This document shows positions 43,597 to 52,300 of a DNA stretch of 64,000 bases, in pieces. Numbering within the stretch: the first letter of the stretch is position 1; every line of letters begins with the position of its first letter. The stretch is from Solirubrobacterales bacterium (GTDB lineage: Bacteria; Actinomycetota; Thermoleophilia; Solirubrobacterales; 70-9): assembly GCA_021155855.1 (NCBI GenBank), contig JAJNAZ010000012.1:1-64000 (forward strand), in the 5' to 3' direction. A program made the position numbers and the translations under genes. Under the pieces are notes generated by a model. It was not told where the DNA came from and made no database searches. It saw only the letters and a list, made by a program, of their open reading frames with translations.

Positions 43597-44979
43597 GTGA
43601 CCTCCACGGATGCCCTGGCAGCGAGCTCGATCGCCCTGCTCGAAGCCGAGCTCAATGGTCGCGCGATCGTTCCCGGCGACTTTCGCTACGACGAGGCGCG
43701 CAAGGTCTTCTCGGGTGCCTTCGACCGCCGCCCGGCGCTGATCGTCCGGGTCGCGGACTCGACCGACGTCTCGCGCGTGCTCTCGCTCGCGCGAGAGACG
43801 GGCCTCGAGCTCGCCATTCGCAGCGGCGGACACAGTGGCGCCGGCCATGGCGTCAGCGAGGGGGGGATCGTGATCGACCTCCGCGAGATGCGAGGACTCG
43901 AGATCGATGCTGAGCGACGCGTGGCGCGGGCCGAGACCGGCCTGACGGCCGGCGAGTACACGACGGCTGCGGCCACGCACGGGCTGGCGACCGGGTTCGG
44001 CGACACGGGCTCGGTCGGGATCGGGGGAATCACGCTCGCCGGCGGCGTCGGCTACCTGGTCCGCAAGCACGGCCTCACGATCGACGCCCTGCTCGCCGCC
44101 GAGGTCGTGACCGCGAGCGGCGAACTCCTGCGCGTTGACGCCGAGACCCACCCCGATCTGTTCTGGGCGATCCGCGGCGGTGGGGGCAACTTCGGCGTCG
44201 CGACCCGGTTCGAGTTCCGCCTCCACGAGCTCGAGACGATCCTCGGCGGAATCCTGATCTTGCCCGCGACCCCGGAGTCGATCACCTCGTTCATCGCCGA
44301 GGCCGAGGCCGCGCCGGAGGAGCTGTCGACGATCGCCAACGTGATGCCGGCGCCGGCGCTGCCCTTCCTCCCCACCGAGCACCACGGCCGCCTGGTCCTG
44401 ATGGCCACGCTCGCCTACGCCGGCCCGCCCGGGGACGGCGAACGTGCGATCACGCCCTTCCGGGAGCTGGCCGAGCCGATCGCCGACATGGTTCGGCCGA
44501 TCCCCTATCCGGAGATCTACCCTCCCGAGCCGGAGGACTACCACCCGGTGGCGACCGCGCGCACGATGTTCGTCGATCGCGTCGACACCCGGGCGGCGAA
44601 GGCGATCGTCGACCAGCTTCGCGCCGCCACAGCGCCGATGGCCGCGGTGCAGCTCCGGGTGCTCGGCGGGGCGATGGCGCGCGTGCCGGTGGGGGCCACC
44701 GCCTTCGCGCACCGTGAGAGCCGGATCATGGTCAACGTCGCCGCCATCTACGAACGCCCGGAGGAGGCGCCGCTGCACGAGCCTTGGGTCGCCGGGCTGG
44801 CGGCGGCGCTGCGCAGAGGTGACGCCGGGGCCTACGTCGGCTTCCTCGGCGACGAGGGCGAGGGTCGCATCCGGGCCGCTTACCCGGGGGCGACCTGGGA
44901 TCGGCTGACGGCGGTCAAGGACCGCTACGACCCGACCAACCTCTTCCGGCTGAACCAGAACGTCCCGCCATCGGCGTAG
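43597..44979 (+). CDS. FAD-binding oxidoreductase (berberine-bridge-enzyme-like)
   Basis: From GTG 43597 the product is 460 residues. The FAD_binding_4 domain has the flavin-attaching His motif RSGGHSGAGHG, then GDTGSVGIGGITLAGGVGYL, VVTASGELLRVDAETHPDLFW and RGGGGNFGVATRFEF. The C-terminus NLFRLNQNVPP is the standard BBE signature. A second flavin-linking Cys is not seen, so attachment is probably through His alone. Relatives oxidise oligosaccharides, alkaloids or polyketides; the substrate is unknown. TTG 43561 is an alternative start. No signal peptide is clear. Confidence 0.9.
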   Translation: MTSTDALAASSIALLEAELNGRAIVPGDFRYDEARKVFSGAFDRRPALIVRVADSTDVSRVLSLARETGLELAIRSGGHSGAGHGVSEGGIVIDLREMRGLEIDAERRVARAETGLTAGEYTTAAATHGLATGFGDTGSVGIGGITLAGGVGYLVRKHGLTIDALLAAEVVTASGELLRVDAETHPDLFWAIRGGGGNFGVATRFEFRLHELETILGGILILPATPESITSFIAEAEAAPEELSTIANVMPAPALPFLPTEHHGRLVLMATLAYAGPPGDGERAITPFRELAEPIADMVRPIPYPEIYPPEPEDYHPVATARTMFVDRVDTRAAKAIVDQLRAATAPMAAVQLRVLGGAMARVPVGATAFAHRESRIMVNVAAIYERPEEAPLHEPWVAGLAAALRRGDAGAYVGFLGDEGEGRIRAAYPGATWDRLTAVKDRYDPTNLFRLNQNVPPSA

Positions 44980-44989
44980 GCGCTTTGTA

Positions 44990-45003
44990 GCCCGCGCGCG
45001 GGC
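44990..45003. repeat. 14-bp GC palindrome after the FAD oxidase gene
   Basis: GCCCGCGCGCGGGC is a perfect palindrome 11 nt after the oxidase stop and 29 nt before the sensor-kinase start. It can form a compact hairpin but has no U-run. The first 11 bases also occur at the palindromic element in the recX-rny gap. Confidence 0.35.
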
Positions 45004-45032
45004 GCTGTCCGCGCGGCAAATATCCTCCGTGC

Positions 45033-46154
45033 GTGCGCGAGCGGGCCTCCGACTTCGATCCGGAGCCTTGGGGCGAGGATCCGAATCTGGTCGCGGTGTT
45101 GGGCGAGCGGGGCGCGACCGGGTTCCGCGCCCTTCTCGACGGCTTTCCGGAGGCGGTCGGAGTGCTCTGGGCCCTGCGGGACGACGGCGGGCGGATCGTC
45201 GACTTCAGCTTCGGCTACGGCAACCCGGCGATGCTGCGCGGCTTTCGGCTCCCGGCCGCGACCCGCGATCGCTACACGCTGCTGGAGGCGCTGCCACCGA
45301 TCCGCGGCAGCCGCGCATTCGACGCCTACGTCGAGGTCTGCGACTCCGGCCGTCCCTGGGTCACCGAGGTCACCTACGACACGCCATTCGGCGACGGCTA
45401 CATGCTCGGGACCTTCATGCACCGGGCGGCGAAGCTCGGCGATGGACTGGTCGTGTTCCTCCACGATGTCACCGAACGGCGACGGATGGAGGCCGATCTG
45501 CGTGGCTACGCCGACGTCGTCGCTCACGACCTGAGTGAGCCGCTTGCCGGCATCGCACTGTTGGTGACGCTGCTCGAGCAGAACCCCGGCGAGCCGCCCG
45601 ATCCGGAGGTGCTGGGAGAGCTGCGCGCAAGCACCAGGCGGGCACGCGACCTGATCAACGGGGTCCTCGCCTACGCGCAGTCGGGCGAGCTGCGCGCCGA
45701 GCGCGTCGCGCTGCAGGCGGTGGTCGGCGAGGTCGGCGCCGATCTCCGCCCGGGGTTTGAGCGCGCCGGCGCAACGCTCGTCGTCGGCGAGCTGCCGGAG
45801 GTCGACGGTGACGCTCGGCAGCTGCGCCGCGTGTTCTTGAACCTGATCGGAAACGCGCTCAAGTTCCGAGACCAGGCCCCGCTTCGGGTCGAGCTCTCGG
45901 CCCTCCGCGACCGCGCGGAATGGGTGTTCACCGTGCGCGACAACGGGATCGGCGTCGACCCCGCGCGGGCGAGCGGGATCTTCGACATGTTCGCTCGCCT
46001 CGACCGCGAGATCGACGGCATCGGAGTCGGGCTCACGGTCTGTCGGCGCATCGTCGAGGCCCACGGCGGGAGGATCTGGGTCGAGCCCGCCGCGGGCGGT
46101 GGAAGCGCGTTCCGCTTCACCCTGCCGGCGACGCGACTCGACCGCGCCCCCTGA
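45033..46154 (+). CDS. Soluble PAS-type sensor histidine kinase
   Basis: The 373-residue cytosolic kinase has an N-terminal PAS/PAS-fold region (about 30-150, ending FLHDVTERRRMEADL). A HisKA domain follows with the phospho-acceptor His165 in VVAHDLSEPLAG, then an ATPase domain with NLIGNALKF, VRDNGIGVDP and GIGVGLTVCRRIVEAHGG. There are no TM segments and no adjacent response regulator, so it is an orphan kinase sensing an internal cue. The phytochrome-like HDLSEPL motif is common in bacteriophytochrome-type kinases. GTG 45033 is 6 nt after a TATCCT box. Confidence 0.9.
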   Translation: MRERASDFDPEPWGEDPNLVAVLGERGATGFRALLDGFPEAVGVLWALRDDGGRIVDFSFGYGNPAMLRGFRLPAATRDRYTLLEALPPIRGSRAFDAYVEVCDSGRPWVTEVTYDTPFGDGYMLGTFMHRAAKLGDGLVVFLHDVTERRRMEADLRGYADVVAHDLSEPLAGIALLVTLLEQNPGEPPDPEVLGELRASTRRARDLINGVLAYAQSGELRAERVALQAVVGEVGADLRPGFERAGATLVVGELPEVDGDARQLRRVFLNLIGNALKFRDQAPLRVELSALRDRAEWVFTVRDNGIGVDPARASGIFDMFARLDREIDGIGVGLTVCRRIVEAHGGRIWVEPAAGGGSAFRFTLPATRLDRAP

Positions 46155-46160
46155 GCACGG

Positions 46161-47528
46161 TCAGCCCGCGCCCAGCTTCAGCTCGTGGGTTCGCCGGGCT
46201 CGAACGCGGCCCAGCAGTCCGCCATTGCGACGCTCGCGCGCGATCGCGCGCATGTAGGGATCGAAGTCGACCTGGATCGTATGGCGCTTGGAGGCGACGT
46301 AGCGCTTCGCCATCCGCTCGCGCTCGCGCGCGATCACCCGCCGCATCTCCCCGGCGTCGGGCAACCCGGCCTTGCCCTCCAGCAGGTCGGCGATCCACTC
46401 CGACTGTGCCTCGGCGAGCGGCATGATCGCCCCCAGGGGTTGCAGCAGCCCGATGAAGTAGAGCCCGGGATGCTCGGGGCTGACCACGCGCCGGTAAAGC
46501 GGGATCTCGTTGTCCGGCGCCGAGATCAGCTCAGGGTCGAAGAACGGAAAGCTGATCCTGTAGCCGGTGCACCAGATCACCAGGTCGACCTCCTCCTCGG
46601 AGCCGTCGGCGAAGCGAATCGCCCTGCCGCCGCTGAACTCGGCGATGTTCGGCTTCACCGCGATGTCGCCATGGCCGATCCGCGGCAGCAGGTCGGAGGA
46701 GATCGTCGGATGAGCCTCGGCTAGCTTGTGGTCGGGCTCCGGTAGCCCGTAGTCCATCGGGTCGCCCGTCGCCAGCCTCAGCCAGCGCCGGTAGAACGAG
46801 CGGATCAGCGGCAGCGGCATCCTGTTGGTGAGCGCATTGCCGAGCTCGTCGGTCGGCCGTCCCTTGAGGTACTTGGGGAGGATCCAGGCTCCGCGGCGCA
46901 TCGCCAAGAGGGTTCGCTGAGCATTGCGTGAGGCCTCGACCGCGATGTCGCAGGCCGAGTTGCCGATCCCGAGCACCAGCACCCGCTTGCCCTCGAGTAC
47001 CTCGGGCGTCTTGTAGTCGTGCACGTGCATCTGCTCGCCCTCGAACGAGTCCTGGCCCGGAAACGGGGGCTCGGGCCAGCGCGGATCCCAGTGGTGGCCG
47101 TTGGCGACGAAGACGGCGGCGTAGATCCCCGATCCCTCCTCCCCGGCCTCCAGCTCGCGCCAGCTCACCCTCCACCCCCCGTCCGCCGCCGGCTCCACCC
47201 TGCTCACCTCGGTGCGGAAGCGGATTCGGTCGCGAAACCCGAAGTGGTCGACGTAGTCGTCGAAGTACCTCGCGATCTGGAAGTGGTTCGGGTAGTCCGG
47301 GTAGTCCCGGGGCATCGGGTAGGTCGCGTAGGCCATCATCCGGCGCGAGGTGTTGATGTGCAGCGAGCGGTACGCCGACGACATCTCGTTGTCGTTCATG
47401 TAGCGCCAGTTGCCGCCGACCTGGGAGCCGACCTCGAAGCAGTCGAAGCCGATCCCGCGCGCGTTCAGCACCTGGCATGAGGCGATCCCCGAGGATCCCG
47501 CCCCGATCACGCAGACATCCTCGTTCAC
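46161..47528 (-). CDS. Flavin-containing monooxygenase (FMO-like)
   Basis: The enzyme has FAD-binding GAGSSGI near the N-terminus, the FMO-like signature FEGEQMHVHDYKTPE (FxGxxxHxxx), and NADPH-binding VLGIGNSACDIAVEAS. The YPMPRDYPDYPNHFQI segment is typical of class B flavin monooxygenases of the FMO branch. Substrates are usually soft nucleophiles (N, S) or ketones. GTG 47528 (455 residues) is preferred over ATG 47582, because it places VCVIGAGSSG near the N-terminus and avoids overlap with the upstream gene. Confidence 0.9.
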   Translation of the reverse strand: MNEDVCVIGAGSSGIASCQVLNARGIGFDCFEVGSQVGGNWRYMNDNEMSSAYRSLHINTSRRMMAYATYPMPRDYPDYPNHFQIARYFDDYVDHFGFRDRIRFRTEVSRVEPAADGGWRVSWRELEAGEEGSGIYAAVFVANGHHWDPRWPEPPFPGQDSFEGEQMHVHDYKTPEVLEGKRVLVLGIGNSACDIAVEASRNAQRTLLAMRRGAWILPKYLKGRPTDELGNALTNRMPLPLIRSFYRRWLRLATGDPMDYGLPEPDHKLAEAHPTISSDLLPRIGHGDIAVKPNIAEFSGGRAIRFADGSEEEVDLVIWCTGYRISFPFFDPELISAPDNEIPLYRRVVSPEHPGLYFIGLLQPLGAIMPLAEAQSEWIADLLEGKAGLPDAGEMRRVIARERERMAKRYVASKRHTIQVDFDPYMRAIARERRNGGLLGRVRARRTHELKLGAG

Positions 47529-47562
47529 GCGGGCAACCACCCCCTTGCGTCCCTCCGAAGCC

Positions 47563-48111
47563 TCAATTCTGCGACGGATCATCGGGCATCCGCGCGATCA
47601 GCGCGAACTGGCCGCCCTTGCGGGCGAGGACTCCCTGCCACAGCAGCAGCGGATCGTCCGGAAACAGCTCCGCCGGCATCGGGGGCTCGACGATCCACGC
47701 CTCCTCGGCGAGCTCGGCCTCGAGCTGGCCTTCGCCCCAGCCCGAGTAGCCGGCGTAGACGCGGCCCCGGCGAATCGCGCGGGCGAGGTCGTCACTCTCG
47801 GTCTCGGCGGAGACGAAACCGACGTCGGCGGCGACGATCCACGCCGCGGCCTGGATGTCGTTGAACTCGGCGAGCACCACCAGTGCCTGGGGCTGCACCG
47901 GGCCACCGATGAACACCGGCTCGCCGGTGACCAGCCCCGCGAGCTCCGGCGCGACCTCGTCGACCGCGGTTTCCGAGGGCCGGTTGAGGACCACGCCCAT
48001 CGCCCCCTCGTCGTTGTGCTCGGTGATCAGGACCACCGTCCGGGCGAAGTTCGGATCGACGAGCGCCGGTGAGGCGATCAGCAGCTTTCCCCGCAGCGAG
48101 TCCTCCATCAT
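47563..48111 (-). CDS. YqgE/AlgH family protein (DUF179)
   Basis: The 182-residue protein matches the DUF179 family: GKLLIASPALVDPNFARTVVLI, GAMGVVLNRPSE, VFIGGPVQPQALVVL, YAGYSGWGEGQLEAEL and WIVEPP. Crystal structures of the family show a compact alpha/beta fold. Biochemical function is unknown, and the AlgH link to alginate regulation is specific to pseudomonads. It is divergent from the thioredoxin-like gene 34 nt away. Confidence 0.93.
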   Translation of the reverse strand: MMEDSLRGKLLIASPALVDPNFARTVVLITEHNDEGAMGVVLNRPSETAVDEVAPELAGLVTGEPVFIGGPVQPQALVVLAEFNDIQAAAWIVAADVGFVSAETESDDLARAIRRGRVYAGYSGWGEGQLEAELAEEAWIVEPPMPAELFPDDPLLLWQGVLARKGGQFALIARMPDDPSQN

Positions 48112-48145
48112 GTTGATTCTGACCGCTCGCTAACCTCGATACACG

Positions 48146-48913
48146 ATGATCTTCAATGTCAGCGAGTCCGAGTTCATGACCCGGGTGGTTGAGCGCTCGC
48201 GCGAGCTTCCCGTGGTGGTCGACTTCTGGGCCGAGTGGTGCGGGCCCTGCCGCCAGCTCGGCCCGGCGCTCGAGACGGCCGTCTCCAAGCGCGGCGGAAA
48301 GGTCGAGCTGGCAAAGGTCGACGTCGATGCCAACCAGTCGCTCGCCGCGAGCTTCGGCGTCCAGGGCATCCCGGCGGTGAAGGCATTCCGCGACGGCCAG
48401 GTCGCCGCCGAGTTCACCGGCGCGATTCCGCCGGCGCAGATCGAAGCGTTTCTCGACCGGCTCGTCCCCTCCCCCGCCGACGAGCTTGCCGCGGTAGGGG
48501 ACGAGGAATCGCTGCGGAAGGCGCTGGCGCTCGACCCCCGGCACCCTGAGGCCGCGGCGAGCCTCGGCCGCATGCTCTTGCGCCGCGGCGACTCCGAGCA
48601 GGCGCTGGCGCTGCTGGAGCCACTGCAGGGGGACTTCCTCGCCGAGGGGCTCGCCGCCAGGGCTCGGCTCGCGGCGACGAACGGCAACGGCGCCGGGCCC
48701 GACTTGCACGGGCTCGAGCGCGCCTTCTCCGCCTGGGATGCGGGCGACTTCGAGACCGCCCTCGAGGCCCTGCAGGAGGCGATCGCGGCCACCGGCGACG
48801 AGCAGCGGCGCGATCTGATCCGCCGCGTGATGGTCGGCATCTTCACCGAGCTCGGCGCCGATCACGCGCTCGCGCGCGAACATCGCCGCCGCCTCGCTGC
48901 GGCGCTGCACTGA
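48146..48913 (+). CDS. Thioredoxin-TPR fusion protein (CnoX/YbbN-like)
   Basis: The 255-residue protein has an N-terminal thioredoxin domain with active site WCGPC (31-35) and the cis-Pro in GIPAVKAF. TPR-like helices follow (EESLRKALALDPRHPEAAAS to the C-terminus). This is the YbbN/CnoX architecture: a holdase chaperone protecting and delivering proteins to chaperonins during oxidative stress. Unlike E. coli YbbN (SxxC), both Cys are present, so it could also be redox-active, as in Caulobacter. ccdA follows 35 nt downstream. Confidence 0.92.
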   Translation: MIFNVSESEFMTRVVERSRELPVVVDFWAEWCGPCRQLGPALETAVSKRGGKVELAKVDVDANQSLAASFGVQGIPAVKAFRDGQVAAEFTGAIPPAQIEAFLDRLVPSPADELAAVGDEESLRKALALDPRHPEAAASLGRMLLRRGDSEQALALLEPLQGDFLAEGLAARARLAATNGNGAGPDLHGLERAFSAWDAGDFETALEALQEAIAATGDEQRRDLIRRVMVGIFTELGADHALAREHRRRLAAALH

Positions 48914-48948
48914 TCCGGGCGGTGCGGCCTCACTAGAGCGCCCGGACG

Positions 48949-49677
48949 ATGGACCCGATCTCAGGCGCCGACGTCCCGGTGGCTTTCGCGGCCGGGCTGG
49001 TCTCCTTCCTCTCTCCCTGCGTCCTGCCGCTGGTGCCGGGCTACCTGGCCGCGGTCACCGGCGTCAGCGTGACCGAGATCGAAACCGCCGACTGGCGCCG
49101 GGTGCTGGCCCCGAGCCTGCTGTTCATCGCCTCGTTCTCGACCGTCTTCATCCTGCTCGGCCTCGCCGCCACCGCGCTCGGGCAGACGCTACGCGACAAC
49201 CAGGCCCTGCTCAGCGACATCGGCGCCGTGATGCTGATCGTCATGGGTGCGCTGTTCATCACCGCTCCCTTCGTCGATCGCCTGAACCGCGAATGGCACA
49301 TCGACGCGCTGCTCGAGCGAGCGGGCAAGGGCGGCCCGGTGGTCGCCGGCGCGGCCTTCTCGATCGCCTGGACGCCGTGCACGGGCCCGGCGCTCGGAGG
49401 CATCCTGACGCTCGCTGGGATCGACGGCGAGCTCGCCCACGGGGCCTTCCTGCTCGCGGTCTACTCGCTCGGGCTCGCGATCCCTTTCCTGGTCACGGCG
49501 TTCGCCTTCTCGCGCGCGACCACCGCCTTCGCGGCGGTCAAGCGCCACTACCGCGTGATCGTCGGCGTCGGCGGCGGGATCCTGATCGCGATGGGGGTCC
49601 TGATCCTCACCGGCACCTTCACCGAGCTCAACCGCTGGGCCGACGGCATCACCCGCGACCTCGGCCTCAACCTCTGA
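48949..49677 (+). CDS. ccdA: Cytochrome c biogenesis protein CcdA (DsbD-like transmembrane domain)
   Basis: The 242-residue protein has six TM helices and the two conserved Cys: SFLSPCVLPLVPGY (helix 1) and WTPCTGPALGGIL (helix 4). CcdA passes electrons from cytoplasmic thioredoxin to extracytoplasmic thiol proteins, including apocytochrome c reductases. Its position behind a thioredoxin-like gene is functionally sensible, and the cytochrome c at 21.4 kb is a possible beneficiary. Length and topology are typical. Confidence 0.95.
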   Translation: MDPISGADVPVAFAAGLVSFLSPCVLPLVPGYLAAVTGVSVTEIETADWRRVLAPSLLFIASFSTVFILLGLAATALGQTLRDNQALLSDIGAVMLIVMGALFITAPFVDRLNREWHIDALLERAGKGGPVVAGAAFSIAWTPCTGPALGGILTLAGIDGELAHGAFLLAVYSLGLAIPFLVTAFAFSRATTAFAAVKRHYRVIVGVGGGILIAMGVLILTGTFTELNRWADGITRDLGLNL

Positions 49678-49716
49678 CGCGGCAGCGACTGCGGGCCGTC
49701 CGGCGAGTTGGATCGG

Positions 49717-50010
49717 CTAAGTGGGCGGCTGCGGCCGTGGCTCGGCGGGGGCGCCGACCTCGACCGGCTCGCCGATCGCCTCGGTCTCCTCGAGCCGCTC
49801 ACCGTCGCCCTCGCGGGAGCAGACGATCCGGAAGCGCCCGGTGCCGAGCGCCGGGTCGGCGACGATCGGCAGTCCGCGGATCTCCTCCCAGCCCAGGCGC
49901 TCGACCTCGAACGGGTTCATCCGCACCTCGGAGGCCGGCCACGGGCAGCCCGAGTTGTGCTCGTCGATCGCCTGCGAGATCGCCTCGAGGTTCTTCGCCG
50001 CCGCGCCCAC
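49717..50010 (-). CDS. Small uncharacterised protein with a Cys-Pro-Trp motif
   Basis: The 97-residue soluble protein has an ordered N-terminal part (AISQAIDEHNSGCPWPASEV, FEVERLGWEEIRGLPIV, GTGRFRIVCSRE) and a Pro/Glu-rich tail. The codon pattern and amphipathic segments support a real gene. No family is recognised. GCPWP and a second Cys could bind metal or form a disulfide. It is 10 nt downstream of the acidic small protein on the same strand and may share its transcript. Confidence 0.62.
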   Translation of the reverse strand: MGAAAKNLEAISQAIDEHNSGCPWPASEVRMNPFEVERLGWEEIRGLPIVADPALGTGRFRIVCSREGDGERLEETEAIGEPVEVGAPAEPRPQPPT

Positions 50011-50020
50011 GAGGGCGATG

Positions 50021-50257
50021 CTACTCGTCTGCCTCCGGCGTTTCGCTCGACCGTTCGTGATCGGCCTCGCCGTAGACCGACTCAGCGCTCTCGGGGTCCT
50101 CGGGGTCGCCGGCCAGCTCGCTCGGGTCGGGCGCCGGGTCGCCGTGTGAGGCGTGCTCGATCAACTCCTCCTCGGCGTCCTCGAAGCCCTCGGCCTCGCC
50201 GCCTCCGGCCTCGCGAAGCGGTCGCTGCTCCTGCTCATGTCTGTCGTGCTCGTTCAT
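50021..50257 (-). CDS. Small acidic protein, probably lineage-specific
   Basis: From ATG 50257 the product has 78 residues and is very acidic, with the segment GFEDAEEELIEHASHGD and the late motif YGEADHERSSE. I associate this pattern with small conserved proteins of Solirubrobacterales, but this is recall rather than a search result. It is likely partly disordered. Longer frames upstream lack protein character and would run into the acyltransferase gene's promoter region. Function unknown. Confidence 0.6.
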   Translation of the reverse strand: MNEHDRHEQEQRPLREAGGGEAEGFEDAEEELIEHASHGDPAPDPSELAGDPEDPESAESVYGEADHERSSETPEADE

Positions 50258-50344
50258 GCCGGTCACCTTACCCGCCTGTTCGTCAGGGGCGACTGGGCAA
50301 GTTGCCCTCGCGTCGGGTCCCGGCTCGTCTGCGAAGATTCGTGC

Positions 50345-51781
50345 GTGAACCCGGACCGGCTCACCGGCCTCGATTCCTCGTTCCTGCACTTGGAGAGCGG
50401 CCCCGCGCACATGCACGTCGCCTCCACTGCTCTATTCGAGGGCCCGACACCCGACTACGACGAACTCCGCGAGCACATCGACTCGCGCCTCCACCTCGTG
50501 CCGCGCTTTCGCCAGAAGCTGCGCTTCGTCCCCCTTGGGCAGGGTCGCCCGCGATGGGTCGACGACCCGCACCTCAACCTGGCCTACCACATCCGCCACA
50601 CCGCGCTTCCGGCGCCCGGCTCCGAGGAGCAGCTGCGCACGCTCGCCGCCAGGATCTTCTCCCAGCGGTTGGATCGCTCGAAGCCGCTCTGGGAGATGTG
50701 GCTGGTCGATGGCCTCGAGCGAGACCGGTTTGCGATCGTCACCAAGGCGCACCACGCGCTTGTCGACGGCGTCGCCGGGATGGACATAACCACGGTCCTC
50801 TTCGACGCCGCCCCCGATCCCGAGCCGCTGCCCACCCCCGAGCCCTGGACCCCACGCCCCGAGCCGAGCGAGGCCGAGGTCCTCGGCGAGGCCCTGCTCG
50901 AGCGCGCCACCAGCCCGGCTGAGATCGTTCGCGGGGCGCGGGCGGTATTCCGCGCGCCGCGCCGCGCCGCCCGGGCCGCGGTCGATGCGCTCGAGGCGGC
51001 CGGCACCTTCGCTCGCACCGGGTTCGGGGCCCCGCCGTCACCGTTCAATGTCGAAATCGGGCCCTACCGGCGCTTTGAGATGGTCCGCGCCGAGCTGGCG
51101 GAGCTGAAGCGGATCAAGAACGCCACCGGCGGCACGGTCAACGACGTCGTGCTCGCCGCGGTGGCGGGAGCCCTCGGGCGCTACCTGCGCGGCCATGGAT
51201 ACGCGACCCATGATCTCCAGCTGCGGGCGATGGTGCCGATCAGCGTTCGCACCGCCGACCAGTACGGCGCGCTCGGCAACCGCGTCTCCTCCTTTATGGC
51301 CCCGCTGCCGATCGGGATCGACGACCCGCTCGGCTGCCTGGGCGCCGTGAGCGCGACGATGGGCGACCTGAAGCAGTCCAAGCAGGCGGTCGGCGCGACC
51401 CTGATGACCGAGCTCGCCGACTTCGCCCCGCCGACGATCGCCGGCCAGGCGGCTCGCCTGCAGTCGCGCCAGCGCTTCTTCAACCTCGTGGTCACCAACG
51501 TTCCCGGCCCCCAGTTCCCGCTCTATCTGATGGGTCGGGAGCTCGAGGCGGTGTTTCCGATGGTGCCGCTGGCGAAGCGACAGGCGGTCTGCTTCGGGAT
51601 CATGAGCTACAACGGAACGGTCAACTTCGGCCTGATCGGCGACTACGACGCGATGTCGGACCTCGACGCCCTCGCCCGCGACCTCGAGTCCTCCCTCGGC
51701 GAGCTCGCCGAGGCGGCACCGGCGAAGCCGCCGTCGCGGCGGCCAGAGCCGGCCGCCGGCAGGCAGGCGACGAACGCCTGA
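50345..51781 (+). CDS. Wax ester synthase/diacylglycerol acyltransferase (WS/DGAT)
   Basis: The 478-residue acyltransferase begins PDRLTGLDSSFLHLE, the standard WS/DGAT N-terminus, from GTG 50345. The catalytic motif HHALVDG is at 136-142 (HHxxxDG). Later motifs include NDVVLAAVAGALGRYL, VPISVRT, GNRVSSF and the C-terminal VTNVPGPQFPLYLMG. It makes triacylglycerols or wax esters from acyl-CoA at the membrane, a carbon store common in Actinomycetota. It is monocistronic and divergent from the small acidic gene. Confidence 0.94.
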   Translation: MNPDRLTGLDSSFLHLESGPAHMHVASTALFEGPTPDYDELREHIDSRLHLVPRFRQKLRFVPLGQGRPRWVDDPHLNLAYHIRHTALPAPGSEEQLRTLAARIFSQRLDRSKPLWEMWLVDGLERDRFAIVTKAHHALVDGVAGMDITTVLFDAAPDPEPLPTPEPWTPRPEPSEAEVLGEALLERATSPAEIVRGARAVFRAPRRAARAAVDALEAAGTFARTGFGAPPSPFNVEIGPYRRFEMVRAELAELKRIKNATGGTVNDVVLAAVAGALGRYLRGHGYATHDLQLRAMVPISVRTADQYGALGNRVSSFMAPLPIGIDDPLGCLGAVSATMGDLKQSKQAVGATLMTELADFAPPTIAGQAARLQSRQRFFNLVVTNVPGPQFPLYLMGRELEAVFPMVPLAKRQAVCFGIMSYNGTVNFGLIGDYDAMSDLDALARDLESSLGELAEAAPAKPPSRRPEPAAGRQATNA

Positions 51782-51796
51782 GCGAGGCTTCTCCAG

Positions 51797-51829
51797 GCGT
51801 ACAAACTCTCGCGAACGAATCCTGTACGC
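51797..51829. promoter_or_regulatory. Inverted repeat upstream of glnB-amtB
   Basis: GCGTACA (51797-51803) and TGTACGC (51823-51829) form a perfect 7-bp inverted repeat with a 19-nt spacer, about 100 bp before the glnB start. A -10-like GATAGT follows at 51833. The half-sites contain GTAC, as GlnR sites do, but the spacing does not fit the GlnR consensus. It may be an operator for nitrogen control or an RNA stem. Confidence 0.4.
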
Positions 51830-51927
51830 GGGGATAGTGCCCGGCGCTGCGAGCGCTCGGAGAATCGCCTCGGCGCGCCGGGGTCAGCCGCGCCGCAGCT
51901 GCTCCAGACGCGTGGGAGAGGGAAACC

Positions 51928-52281
51928 GTGAAGCTCGTGATCGGCATCGTCCGTCCGGAGAAGGCGAACGACGTGCTCGAGGCGCTCTACCGCGCCGAGG
52001 TGCGCGGGCTCTCGATCAGCCGGGTGCAGGGGCACGGCGGCGAGCTCGACCGGGTCGAGACCTATCGCGGCACGACCGTGAAGATGGGGCTCGCCGACAA
52101 GGTGCGCTTCGAGATCGCGGTCTCCGACCCGTTCGTCGAACCGACGATCGAGGCCCTCTGCGGAGGCGCCCGCACCGGTGAGGTCGGCGACGGCAAGATC
52201 TTCGTCGTGCCACTCGAGCGGGCGGTTCGCATCCGCACCGGCGAAACGGACCATGGCGCCGTGACCCCGGTGGGCAAGTGA
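51928..52281 (+). CDS. glnB: PII nitrogen regulatory protein without Tyr51
   Basis: The 117-residue PII trimer subunit aligns without gaps to E. coli GlnB over the first 60 residues. It keeps Tyr46 in TYRG, Lys58, TGEVGDGKIFVV and RIRTGE (ATP/2-oxoglutarate sites). The modified residue Tyr51 of the T-loop is Val51 (YRGTTVKM), so uridylylation or adenylylation at that site is impossible; Thr49 and Thr50 are present instead. PII senses 2-oxoglutarate and ADP/ATP and gates AmtB. The GTG start has a purine-rich ribosome-binding site. amtB follows after 19 nt. Confidence 0.95.
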   Translation: MKLVIGIVRPEKANDVLEALYRAEVRGLSISRVQGHGGELDRVETYRGTTVKMGLADKVRFEIAVSDPFVEPTIEALCGGARTGEVGDGKIFVVPLERAVRIRTGETDHGAVTPVGK

Positions 52282-52300
52282 GCGAGCCGCGGGCCTGGGG

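Noticed and set aside
51797-51850. GlnR box upstream of glnB
   Set aside because: GTAC half-sites are present, but the required GTNAC-N6-GNAAC spacing is not met.
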